Source of the DNA: Bacteroidales bacterium M8
GTDB taxonomy: Bacteria > Bacteroidota > Bacteroidia > Bacteroidales > Muribaculaceae
DNA length: 64,000 nucleotides
Reading direction: 5' to 3'
Assembly (NCBI GenBank): GCA_001689495.1
Contig: LUJS01000050.1
Coordinates: forward strand, 62,001-126,000
A program made the position numbers and the translations under genes. Below the pieces are notes generated by a model. The model was given only the letters and a program-made list of their open reading frames with translations, was not told where the DNA came from and did no database searches. Positions 1 through 7,453 of this stretch are shown one piece after another. How positions within the stretch are numbered: the first letter of the stretch is position 1; each line of letters opens with the position of its first letter.

Positions 1-740
1 ATGTGGAAGTGTATCAGCTTCAGGCACTGCTTCATGTTGTGACGGTCGAGGAAGTCGAGCGCCTCGAGCAGCTCTGACGAGTTCAGTCCGAACTTCGACT
101 GGTCGCCGCCGCTTGTCTCCCACTTGCCCGAGCCGGACGACGCCAGCTTGATGCGTATGCCGATGTTGGGGTCGATGCCGATGCGGCGGGCCACCTCGGC
201 GATGATACGCAGCTCGTTCAGCTTCTCGACCACGATATATATGCGGCGTCCCATCTTCTGGGCCAGCAGGGCCAGCTCGATATAGGTCTGGTCCTTGTAT
301 CCGTTGCAGATTATCAGGGCGTTCTCCTTGATGTTGGTGGCCAGCACGGCATGGAGCTCGGGCTTTGACCCGGCCTCGAGACCGATGTTGAACTTCTCGC
401 CGTGCGTGACTATCTCCTCGACCACCGGGCGCATCTGGTTGACCTTGATGGGATATATTATATAGTTCTGACCCGTATACTCATACTGGGCCGATGCCGT
501 GGCAAAGCACTTCGAAATCTTCTCGATGCGGTTGTCGAGAATGTCGGGAAACCTCAGCAACACGGGCGACGTGATGTCCTTGACCTGCAGCTCGTCCATA
601 ACCTCGCGCAGATCCACCGAGGCATAACCCTCGCGCGGAGTCACGGCCACATGGCCCTTCTGATTGATGGAGAAATACTTGCGTCCCCATCCCTGAATGT
701 TGTACAGCTCCTCGCTGTCCTCAATGCGCCATCTTCTCAT
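1..740 (-). CDS. speA: Biosynthetic arginine decarboxylase, N-terminal part (cut by window edge)
   Basis: PLP-dependent enzyme converting arginine to agmatine, the first step of polyamine synthesis, in the cytoplasm. About 246 N-terminal residues are present; the frame stays open to base 1, so the gene continues outside. It starts at ATG 740 with MRRWRIEDSEELYN. The PLP-lysine motif YPIKVNQ lies near residue 95, followed by GLEAGSKPEL, ICNGYKDQTYI and a glycine-rich SGSGKWETSGG stretch ending in SKFGL, all in the order found in SpeA. A host-type -7 promoter box sits about 60 bases upstream. Assignment is firm from motif order; the C-terminal half is not visible. Confidence 0.93.
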   Translation of the reverse strand, partial: MRRWRIEDSEELYNIQGWGRKYFSINQKGHVAVTPREGYASVDLREVMDELQVKDITSPVLLRFPDILDNRIEKISKCFATASAQYEYTGQNYIIYPIKVNQMRPVVEEIVTHGEKFNIGLEAGSKPELHAVLATNIKENALIICNGYKDQTYIELALLAQKMGRRIYIVVEKLNELRIIAEVARRIGIDPNIGIRIKLASSGSGKWETSGGDQSKFGLNSSELLEALDFLDRHNMKQCLKLIHFH

Positions 741-798
741 CGGCTCTGAATGTCAGTGTTGTTGTTTGGATTATTTGAATTATAGAGTATATAGGTGG

Positions 799-806
799 CA
801 AAGTTA
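799..806 (-). promoter_or_regulatory. Bacteroidales -7 promoter box for speA
   Basis: The minus strand reads TAACTTTG, matching the Bacteroidetes sigma-ABfr -7 consensus TAnnTTTG. The start site would be near 792, giving a leader of about 50 bases before ATG 740. A TTTG is seen at 819-822, but its spacing is too short for a normal -33 box, so only the -7 box is convincing. Confidence 0.5.
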
Positions 807-1044
807 AGAAAAATTTGCCAAACTTCGGTTTAATCAGGGGAAAAACAGGCACAAAAAAAAATTACCCGTCATCACGACGAATAACTTTCTTACCTTAAAT
901 CTAATACCATGAAAAACTTGATGCAAAGTTACAATCGTGTAACAAACAATGCAAGTAAAAAGTCTAAAAAATTCATCTCATTAACATCATTTAACTAAAA
1001 ATCCTTGAAAACATCTTTTTTGTCATATTTTTCGGCCTCATTTC

Positions 1045-1075
1045 TTGGCTGTGAGTGAAAAGTTTCATAACTTTG
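1045..1075 (+). promoter_or_regulatory. Promoter of tRNA-Gly
   Basis: A -33 box TTGG (1045-1048) is followed after 19 bases by TAACTTTG (1068-1075), a near-perfect Bacteroidetes promoter. The predicted start is about 1082, just ahead of the mature tRNA at 1088. Confidence 0.75.
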
Positions 1076-1087
1076 CGCCGAGCAAAC

Positions 1088-1160
1088 GCGGTAGTAGCTC
1101 AGTTGGTAGAGCATCAGCTTCCCAAGCTGAGGGTCGCGGGTTCGAGCCCCGTTTACCGCT
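1088..1160 (+). tRNA. tRNA-Gly (anticodon CCC)
   Basis: A 73-base cloverleaf. The acceptor stem GCGGTAG pairs with TTACCGC with one G-U pair. The D arm is GCTCAGTTGGTAGAGC. The anticodon stem encloses the loop TTCCCAA (anticodon CCC, glycine). The T arm contains GGTTCGAGCC. The discriminator base is U, as expected for bacterial tRNA-Gly, and CCA is not encoded. It has its own promoter upstream and an intrinsic terminator directly downstream. The cargo genes that follow (restriction-modification and toxin-antitoxin) suggest that this tRNA marks an insertion hot spot. Confidence 0.95.
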
Positions 1161-1165
1161 CACAC

Positions 1166-1207
1166 AAACTCCGACAATCCCCCCACGGCGATTGTCGGAG
1201 TTTTTTA
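1166..1207 (+). terminator. Intrinsic terminator after tRNA-Gly
   Basis: Perfect arms around AACTCCGACAATC and GATTGTCGGAGTT (about 1166-1179 and 1190-1203) run into a T tract. Confidence 0.9.
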
Positions 1208-1281
1208 TTTCCACGGATATTTTACCCCTTGCGTTTGAGGCGACATACCCTTTTGCCTGTTCGCGGAATATTGTATTTTCT

Positions 1282-1312
1282 TTTGCGGATTAGCTGTTTT
1301 TCGCTAATTTTG
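1282..1312 (+). promoter_or_regulatory. Promoter of the restriction-modification pair
   Basis: A -33 TTTG (1282-1285), a 19-base spacer and TAATTTTG (1305-1312) form a perfect Bacteroidetes promoter. The -7 box ends only five bases before ATG 1317, so transcription would begin at or inside the start codon and the mRNA would be essentially leaderless, unless a start downstream is used. Confidence 0.7.
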
Positions 1313-1316
1313 CATT

Positions 1317-2120
1317 ATGGACAAGGATCATCTTACCGATAGAAAATATATTGATATATTCTTAAGCCCATTGAACGAATGTCTTAATTACAAGCCAAAA
1401 TTCGGACACTCATCCTCTATGGGCTATACTCTCGAGCAATTCATTTCATTATATCAGGAAGATCCGTTTTACAGTTGGATAGGACTGGATTCACCCTATA
1501 TGTTTGCCGCCCACAAGGCAGCCGGAGGCATGACATCCATCTATCGGCAAATCGGCATTGGATGCGAACGCCTGCTGCGGGCCATCCTTGTCGACACATT
1601 AGGATACTCAAGCGAGTCTGATGCCTTATGGTCCTACACCACAAAAACCAAGGCAGGAAAAGAAAAGACCTTGTATCTTGACGGATTCATTGACATTGAA
1701 AAGATAACAGATAACGACATACGCGAAAGGGTCTTGTCTTGGATGAGAAACTTCTCGTCATTTCACGGACTGTCCAACAAAATGTTCAGGGGAATCGTAT
1801 TTGAGGTCAGACAAGGATACAAGAGCAAAGACAGCAAGCGTCAAAACGCCGACATAGACAATGCGACTGTCGCCTATGCCAACGACCTGATTCCGGTTTT
1901 CGCCATATTCTCGACCCAGATTGATGACGATATTGTATTGAGATACAGCAATAACAAATGCGGAATATTGGTGGGCAACCTCTCTTCCGATCCCTCGGTC
2001 TCTCTCTTTTCTTTTTGCAAGGAAGTTCTCGATTTTGATTTGGCCGCATTCTTTCGCAGAAACTCCGATACTATAAAACGGAATACCCAAACCATTTTAA
2101 AAGCGCTATTGACAGTCTGA
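1317..2120 (+). CDS. Putative type II restriction endonuclease
   Basis: A 267-residue protein, probably a sequence-specific DNA endonuclease acting with the downstream methyltransferase. Function is inferred mainly from the pairing: the stop codon overlaps the methyltransferase ATG (TGATG). Around residue 163 there is an E-V-R-Q-G-Y-K-S-K cluster followed by RQNADID, which resembles a degenerate PD-(D/E)xK nuclease core; the residues before it are FRGIVF. There is no signal peptide or membrane segment. The start at ATG 1317 is the first in frame, and the promoter abuts it. I do not recognise the exact restriction family. It could instead be an uncharacterised accessory gene, but an endonuclease is most likely. 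Confidence 0.6.
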   Translation: MDKDHLTDRKYIDIFLSPLNECLNYKPKFGHSSSMGYTLEQFISLYQEDPFYSWIGLDSPYMFAAHKAAGGMTSIYRQIGIGCERLLRAILVDTLGYSSESDALWSYTTKTKAGKEKTLYLDGFIDIEKITDNDIRERVLSWMRNFSSFHGLSNKMFRGIVFEVRQGYKSKDSKRQNADIDNATVAYANDLIPVFAIFSTQIDDDIVLRYSNNKCGILVGNLSSDPSVSLFSFCKEVLDFDLAAFFRRNSDTIKRNTQTILKALLTV

Positions 2121-3352
2121 TGGACAGAAGGACCGACTACACATTCAAATACAATATTGATCTCGGACGCCACGGATGGCTAAGGCTAACACCGGCTTAC
2201 TCAGTAAAATTAGTCGAGGACATACTCGGCGCGAATACGTCATTCTCAGACAAGATTAAAAAAACGGGCACTATCTTGGATCCTTTCTGCGGAACTGCAA
2301 CGACCGGCATAGTTTCCGCCGAACGGGGACTTGACTGTTATCTATACGAGATAAATCCATTTCTGCACTGGTTCGCCACTGCCAAGAGCGCCAACTATGA
2401 CCGTTCCGAACTGAATTGTCTGGTATCTGAAATCAAACGGCAACTGTCAGGCGATGAATACAGGGACTTCAATGAGCTATGGATTCCGCCGATGAAAAAC
2501 ATCGACCGCTGGTGGAGCGGCAGCACCTTGAATCAGCTTGGCAGACTACACGAATTCCTCAAAAAGAACTATGGTGGCCCGACATTAGAGAATTCCGTAT
2601 CAAACTTGCTATGGATTGCTTTCTCAAGACTCATTATCGAATGTTCGGCGGCAGATTACGGACATGTATCCGTATCGTTCAAAGACTCTTGCACGGAATT
2701 CAGTCAGGACGAAATCATAGGATTGTTCATCTCAATCGTAGAGATGATTTGTCAAACTGCACGCAAGCAGTTTTCTGGCTCGTCACATATTATATATGGA
2801 GATTCGCGCAATGTAAATCTGAACTGCAAGGCCAACTATGTCATAACATCACCACCCTATCCCAACAGAATCAGTTACATCAGGGAACTCAGGCCATATA
2901 TGTATTGGCTGGAATTCCTGTCGTCGGGGGCCGAGGCCGGCGAACTTGACTGGTCTGCAATAGGAGGCACTTGGGGCAGCGCTACCAGCAAACTGTCGTC
3001 ATGGGCTTGCGAGACCGACTGGATAATTCCGGAATCTCTTAGCAACACGGTAGAACAGATTAGTGCCGCAGATTCAAAAAACGGTCGAAAAATGGCACAA
3101 TATGTGCTTAAGTTTTTCTATGACATCAACTTACACCTCAAAAATCTCAGAAAGAATCTCGAACAGGGGTGTGAGCTATATTATATTTTGGGAAATTCTT
3201 CTTTCTACGGGAAGATGGTACATACCGATGTGATAGTATGTGAATTGATGAAAAACTTGGGATACGCGAATCCGAACTCAAGAATCATAAGGAAACGTAA
3301 TTCCAAGAAAGAATTGTTTGAATTCATGATAACCTCATCTTGGAATTCATAA
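2120..3352 (+). CDS. Site-specific DNA methyltransferase (SPPY type)
   Basis: A 410-residue AdoMet-dependent DNA amino-methyltransferase that should protect host DNA from the adjacent endonuclease. The AdoMet-binding motif I, LDPFCGTATTGI, lies near residue 52. The catalytic motif IV, TSPPYPNR, lies near residue 243, so the order is motif I then IV. TSPPY is commonest in N4-cytosine enzymes, but N6-adenine activity cannot be excluded. It is translationally coupled to the upstream gene by a one-base overlap. Base composition is lower in GC than the flanking chromosomal genes, consistent with acquisition. The recognition sequence cannot be read from the gene. Confidence 0.85.
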   Translation: MDRRTDYTFKYNIDLGRHGWLRLTPAYSVKLVEDILGANTSFSDKIKKTGTILDPFCGTATTGIVSAERGLDCYLYEINPFLHWFATAKSANYDRSELNCLVSEIKRQLSGDEYRDFNELWIPPMKNIDRWWSGSTLNQLGRLHEFLKKNYGGPTLENSVSNLLWIAFSRLIIECSAADYGHVSVSFKDSCTEFSQDEIIGLFISIVEMICQTARKQFSGSSHIIYGDSRNVNLNCKANYVITSPPYPNRISYIRELRPYMYWLEFLSSGAEAGELDWSAIGGTWGSATSKLSSWACETDWIIPESLSNTVEQISAADSKNGRKMAQYVLKFFYDINLHLKNLRKNLEQGCELYYILGNSSFYGKMVHTDVIVCELMKNLGYANPNSRIIRKRNSKKELFEFMITSSWNS

Positions 3353-3373
3353 ACGATTTTCTACACAGGAATG

Positions 3374-3403
3374 TTTACATTTCAATAGGAATCGCTATCT
3401 TTG
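3374..3403 (+). promoter_or_regulatory. Promoter of the MntA/HepT pair
   Basis: TTTA (3374-3377), an 18-base spacer and TATCTTTG (3396-3403). The -7 box matches TAnnTTTG exactly; the -33 box is weaker. It gives the toxin-antitoxin pair a transcript separate from the methyltransferase, with a start near 3410 and ATG at 3424. Confidence 0.5.
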
Positions 3404-3423
3404 CATCTGTAATCCAACTGTCT

Positions 3424-3729
3424 ATGAAATTGATAGAACTGAATCTGCAACGAATCATCGACCTTTGCCGCCAGTACAAGGTCAAGTCTCTGGCTGTCTT
3501 TGGCTCTATCCTGACTGATAGATTCAACGACAAGAGCGATGTGGACCTGCTTGTCGACTTTGAGCCGATAGACCACGATAAATTCGATTATGTAGACAAT
3601 TATTTCGGCTTTAGGGATGCTTTGGAGCTCCTTTTCAACCGCAAAGTCGACCTGATCGAAGAAAAAGGGTTACGAAACAAATATTTCATAGCTAACATCA
3701 ACCGCACGAAACAGATAATTTATGGCTAA
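3424..3729 (+). CDS. mntA: MntA-type nucleotidyltransferase antitoxin
   Basis: A 101-residue minimal nucleotidyltransferase. In the type VII HepT/MntA systems this protein adds AMP to a tyrosine of the HEPN toxin and neutralises it. The signature FGSILTDRF then KSDVDLLVDF (around residues 25-45) carries the G-S and D-x-D catalytic pattern of the family. I chose ATG 3424 rather than the earlier frame opening because it lies just downstream of a good -7 box and the family starts close to the ELNLQRI helix. It overlaps the HEPN gene by eight bases. Confidence 0.85.
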   Translation: MKLIELNLQRIIDLCRQYKVKSLAVFGSILTDRFNDKSDVDLLVDFEPIDHDKFDYVDNYFGFRDALELLFNRKVDLIEEKGLRNKYFIANINRTKQIIYG

Positions 3730-4084
3730 CGAAGAAATCCTGACATATCTGCAAGATGTATTAGACGCAATCAACGATATGCAGAGTTGCTTCGTCGGTT
3801 ACCCAAACAGATTCGATTTGTTTGAAAAAGACATTATGCGAAAATGCGTAGTTGAAAGGAAAGTCGAAATCATGGGTGAAGCCATAAACCGAATCAGGAA
3901 AACCGATTCATCTGTCGTGATACCAAACGCACGGGCAATTATTGACACCCGCAACAGAATCATACACGCTTACGATAACGTGCAGCCTGAATTTCTTTGG
4001 AGTTTGGTCATACGCCATATCCCCAAACTTAAGCTTGACATCGAACTTATTATAAACGAATTCGAAAAGACAGCAGAAATCTGA
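3722..4084 (+). CDS. hepT: HepT-like HEPN toxin
   Basis: A 120-residue HEPN-domain protein, predicted to be an RNase toxin. The diagnostic Rx4HxY motif is present as RNRIIHAY near residue 77. In characterised relatives R and H are the ribonuclease residues and Y is the site AMPylated by MntA. All-helical composition and length fit the family. It overlaps mntA and ends at a strong bidirectional terminator. With the restriction-modification genes it forms a compact defence cluster beside tRNA-Gly. Confidence 0.87.
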   Translation: MANEEILTYLQDVLDAINDMQSCFVGYPNRFDLFEKDIMRKCVVERKVEIMGEAINRIRKTDSSVVIPNARAIIDTRNRIIHAYDNVQPEFLWSLVIRHIPKLKLDIELIINEFEKTAEI

Positions 4085-4094
4085 GCAAGCAAAT

Positions 4095-4132
4095 AAAAAC
4101 CGGATCTTTCATACGAAATTTCCGGTTTTTTC
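4095..4132. terminator. Bidirectional intrinsic terminator
   Basis: Arms AAAAACCGGA (4095-4104) and TCCGGTTTTT (4121-4130) are perfectly complementary, with A and T tracts on the two sides. It separates the plus-strand island from the converging minus-strand flippase gene. Confidence 0.85.
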
Positions 4133-4165
4133 TTCTTGGTCTGTGTCAGCGCAGTCTCATCGGTG

Positions 4166-5653
4166 CTATCGGCTGACTTTGCGGCGGGTGACGTAGCCGA
4201 GGACTTCGCGCTGGACGTTTGAGCCGAGCAGGAGGTTGCCGCCCATGTAGACGGCGGCGAAGGCGGCGGCCATGCCGATGCACGACGCGAGAGGATGCAG
4301 CTCCATGCCGCCAACCCAGATGCACGGCACGATGGCGACGAGCGTGAGGGCCGCGTAGGGGGCTATGTCGGCGACGAATGCCCGCAACCGACGGCCGGTG
4401 ACGCGGACGGCGAGCCACAGTGTGACGCCCCAAGTGATGACCGAGGCGGCAAACTGTCCCCAGAGGAACGTGGTCAGTCCCTCGGTGCCGCGCGAGAGCG
4501 CCCCGAAGGTGAGTACGATGGCCAATATGGCGGCGATGTCGCGCACGGCCTCGCTGACAACAAGCAGCCGAGAGCGCCCCAGCGAGAGTATGTAGTTGCT
4601 GTATAACAGACTGAGCACCGTGAATATGCCCCTGAGACAGAGTATCTGAAACAGGGGTATCGAGATGTCCCACTTGGAGCCGAACAGCGTGTGGAATATC
4701 GGCGCGGCCATGACCGTCAGCAGTCCCATGGCCGGGAGGGCGAGATAGGCCGTGAAGCGGTGCGTCTTGCCGCAGATGCGGCGGTATCGCTCGGGGTCGT
4801 CCTGAACTTCGGCCAGCAGGGGGAGAAACGACGACGTCAGCACCTGCGACAGCGACATGACGCCCATCTTGCTCCACTTGTCGGCCTGCGAGAAGTATCC
4901 CAGCGAGGCAAGACTGGCCCTGTTGCCTATGAGCAGCGAGTAGACGTTCTGGAATATGGTGTTGAGCAGCGATGTGGCCAGCACGCCGCTGCCCACGGCA
5001 AAAAAGCTGCGCAACACACGCCACGAGAACTGCCACAGCGGGCGCCAAGTGCTCGTGACCCAGAGCAGGACGGTGCGCACCACGGCCAGCGTGACGGTCT
5101 GCCACACGATGGCCCATGCGCCGAATCCGCCCACGGCGAGCGATATACCCGCGACAGATCCGGCCAAGAGGCCCGCCGAGTTGCTCACGGCCAACATGCG
5201 CACGTCCATGCGCTTCATCAGCAGGTTGGTCTGCACTATGGCGGCGGCGTTGACTATGAAGGCGGTGAACATGACACGGCTCATAGGGATGATGCGCACG
5301 TCGTTCTGGAATATCGAGGCTATGAGCGGGGCGGCAAAGAAGAGTATGACATATAGCCCCGCGGCGACGGACAGGTTGAACCACAGCACGGTCGAGTAGT
5401 CGAGCCGCGTGGGACTCTTGCGCTGCAGCAGCGCCGAGGCGAATCCGCTGTCCACGAACAGCTGGGCGAAGGCCTGAAACACGAGTATGGCGCCGACGAG
5501 GCCGAACTCCTCATCGCTGAGGATATTGGCCAGCACCACGCCGGTCACGGCATAGAGCAACTGGGACGCCACCTTGTCGATGACGTTCCACTTGAGGGTG
5601 CGCGCCACGGCGCCCTTCAAGTTCACGCCTCCCCCACCCGACTCCATCGTCAT
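4166..5653 (-). CDS. Wzx/TuaB-like polysaccharide flippase
   Basis: A 495-residue inner-membrane protein of the oligosaccharide flippase (MATE-like, MOP) superfamily, likely moving lipid-linked glycan across the membrane for O-antigen or capsule. The sequence is a series of about a dozen hydrophobic helices. The typical opening helices read WNVIDKVASQLLYAVTGVVL and the first loop has LSDEEFGLVGAILVF, as in Wzx/TuaB relatives. A conserved FSQADKWSKMGV stretch lies mid-protein. The start ATG at 5653 overlaps the stop of the DUF2807 gene (ATGA), so the two are probably co-translated. There are no glycosyltransferase neighbours here, so the substrate is unknown. Confidence 0.85.
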   Translation of the reverse strand: MTMESGGGGVNLKGAVARTLKWNVIDKVASQLLYAVTGVVLANILSDEEFGLVGAILVFQAFAQLFVDSGFASALLQRKSPTRLDYSTVLWFNLSVAAGLYVILFFAAPLIASIFQNDVRIIPMSRVMFTAFIVNAAAIVQTNLLMKRMDVRMLAVSNSAGLLAGSVAGISLAVGGFGAWAIVWQTVTLAVVRTVLLWVTSTWRPLWQFSWRVLRSFFAVGSGVLATSLLNTIFQNVYSLLIGNRASLASLGYFSQADKWSKMGVMSLSQVLTSSFLPLLAEVQDDPERYRRICGKTHRFTAYLALPAMGLLTVMAAPIFHTLFGSKWDISIPLFQILCLRGIFTVLSLLYSNYILSLGRSRLLVVSEAVRDIAAILAIVLTFGALSRGTEGLTTFLWGQFAASVITWGVTLWLAVRVTGRRLRAFVADIAPYAALTLVAIVPCIWVGGMELHPLASCIGMAAAFAAVYMGGNLLLGSNVQREVLGYVTRRKVSR

Positions 5654-6348
5654 TGCAGGGGCACGACCTTGATGCCGAGGGTGCGATTCTTGATTTCGGG
5701 ATTACCCTTGTAATAGACTGTGGTCGAGCCCATTCCGAACACCGACAGTTTTTCCGTGGCCCACACGCCCACCGATCCGGTGCCGCTGACCTTGACGGTC
5801 TCCTCGGCCACCTTCAGGCCGTCGGCCTCGATGGTGCCTGTGCCTACGGATATTATCTTGGCCTTCTCGCACTCGCCGGTTATCACCAGATTGCCGTGGC
5901 CCAGCTTGAGCACGCCCTTGAGGTCGCCTGCCTTGATGTCGCGCACCACCAGCGATCCGTTGCCCTCGAGGCTGGCCTCGAACTTGGGGCACCCGGCCAC
6001 GTCGAGCACCCGCAGCATCGAGTCGCCGGCATTGACGGCCTTGACCAGATAGCGCGAATAGACGGTGATGCGGGGCAGGTCGGAGAGGCGCACGTCCTCG
6101 GTCGAGACCTGTATGTTGAGCTTGCGGCCCGAGGTGCTGAGTATCAGTGCCGAAACCACCTCCGAGCGGCAGGTGAACACGGCATAGCCCGCCGAGTCGG
6201 CCGAGCAGCGATAGTCGACGTTGACGCCGTCGGTCACCTTGAGTTCGCTGAAATCGCCCACCTTGATCTCGTATTTCGTCAGCTCGCGGGCAGGAAGGGA
6301 GAGAGCCCCGAGCGTAATTGTCATGAACAGTATTAAAAGTCTATGCAT
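5650..6348 (-). CDS. GIN-domain (DUF2807-like) exported protein
   Basis: A 232-residue protein with an N-terminal signal peptide (MHRLLILFMTITLGALS, then LPA). The rest is a repetitive beta structure with short turns of the type GNGSLVVRDI, GHGNLVI and GTGTIEADGL, as in the putative auto-transporter adhesin head GIN domain common in Bacteroidetes. It probably sits in the periplasm or on the surface; no enzymatic role is known. I chose ATG 6348 over the earlier in-frame start because the signal peptide begins there. It is followed by the flippase gene with a four-base overlap. Confidence 0.8.
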   Translation of the reverse strand: MHRLLILFMTITLGALSLPARELTKYEIKVGDFSELKVTDGVNVDYRCSADSAGYAVFTCRSEVVSALILSTSGRKLNIQVSTEDVRLSDLPRITVYSRYLVKAVNAGDSMLRVLDVAGCPKFEASLEGNGSLVVRDIKAGDLKGVLKLGHGNLVITGECEKAKIISVGTGTIEADGLKVAEETVKVSGTGSVGVWATEKLSVFGMGSTTVYYKGNPEIKNRTLGIKVVPLQ

Positions 6349-6399
6349 AGTCTGGTTATCTGATATTTCGGTTAAAAACAACTCTTGGCGGCCGGACTG

Positions 6400-7383
6400 T
6401 CAGAGCCCCTGCAGCATGCCATGAACCTCGTCGAGTATCGCCATCAGCTCGTCGAGGTGCTCGGCTCTGAGCATGCGGATGCGCGTGTCGCGGAAGTGGG
6501 AAATCCCCTTGAACAGCGGCGAGGCGGCAAGGTGGCGGCGTATGTGCAGGATGCCCCTGTACTCGTCTATGCGCTCGACGCTCTCGGTGATCTGGCGCTT
6601 GATGAGGTCAAACCGCGCGGCCAGCGACAGGGGCTCGGGGTCGAGCCCGGCGAGTGCGCGCGAGATGTCGTGAAACACCCACGGGGCGCCTATCGAGGCG
6701 CGTCCCACCATCACACCGTCCACGCCATAGCGGTCAAATGCCTCGACAGCCTGCTCGGGCGTGGTGATGTCGCCGTTGCCTATCAGGGGGATATGCAGTC
6801 GCGGATTCTCCTTGACGCGGGCTATCATCTCCCAGTCGGCCTGTCCGGTATACATCTGCGAGCGGGTGCGCCCGTGCACCGTCAGCGCCGCTATGCCGCA
6901 GTCCTGCAGCTGTTCGGCCAGCTCCACTATGATCTTCGACTCGTGATCCCAGCCAAGCCTTGTCTTGACGGTGACCGGAATCCTGACGGCATCGACGACG
7001 GCGCGGGTTATCGAGAGCATCTTGGGGATGTCTCTGAGCATTCCTGCACCGGCACCTTTGCCGGCCACCTTCTTGACCGGACAGCCGAAGTTGATGTCGA
7101 GTATGTCAGGTCCGGCCTGCTCGACAATCTTCGCGGCCTCGACCATCGGCTCGACCTCGCGTCCGTAGATCTGTATGGCCGTGGGGCGCTCGCCGGGATC
7201 TATCGACAGCTTGCGCACGGTGGCCGGAATGTCGCGTATCAGTGCATCGGCGCTGACAAATTCGGTATAGACCATCGCCGCCCCCTGCTCCTTGCAGATG
7301 AGACGGAACGAGCGGTCCGTGACATCCTCCATCGGTGCCAGCATCACGGGCCTCGGGCCAAGTTCTATATCGCCAATTCTCAT
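6400..7383 (-). CDS. dusB: tRNA-dihydrouridine synthase
   Basis: A 327-residue flavoenzyme that reduces specific uridines in tRNA to dihydrouridine using NADPH. The family opening VMLAPMEDVTDRSFRL is at residues 14-29. The catalytic cysteine lies in NFGCPVKKVAGKGAG near residue 105. The FMN-binding and substrate motifs VKTRLGWDHE, TVHGRTRSQMYTG, LIGNGDI and VMVGRASIGAPW follow in the usual order. Length is normal for a DusB-type enzyme. It stands between folC and the GIN-domain gene. Confidence 0.95.
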   Translation of the reverse strand: MRIGDIELGPRPVMLAPMEDVTDRSFRLICKEQGAAMVYTEFVSADALIRDIPATVRKLSIDPGERPTAIQIYGREVEPMVEAAKIVEQAGPDILDINFGCPVKKVAGKGAGAGMLRDIPKMLSITRAVVDAVRIPVTVKTRLGWDHESKIIVELAEQLQDCGIAALTVHGRTRSQMYTGQADWEMIARVKENPRLHIPLIGNGDITTPEQAVEAFDRYGVDGVMVGRASIGAPWVFHDISRALAGLDPEPLSLAARFDLIKRQITESVERIDEYRGILHIRRHLAASPLFKGISHFRDTRIRMLRAEHLDELMAILDEVHGMLQGL

Positions 7384-7453
7384 AGTAGGTCAAAATTACA
7401 AAAAATATTCCTTACCGGACAAGATCACCCCTTAAATGTTCCAAAAATGACCA

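Larger units (their letters stand above)
741..1087. other. Intergenic region between divergent speA and tRNA-Gly
   Basis: A 347-base AT-rich stretch with no plausible coding frame. It holds the minus-strand speA -7 box (799-806) and, at its right end, the tRNA-Gly promoter (1045-1075). I see no other hairpin, repeat or coding signal in it. Confidence 0.6.

Noticed and set aside
4146..5384. 412-codon minus-strand frame inside the flippase gene
   Set aside because: It is out of frame with the flippase, rich in Arg/His/Pro as expected for a GC-rich shadow frame, and has no hydrophobic helices.
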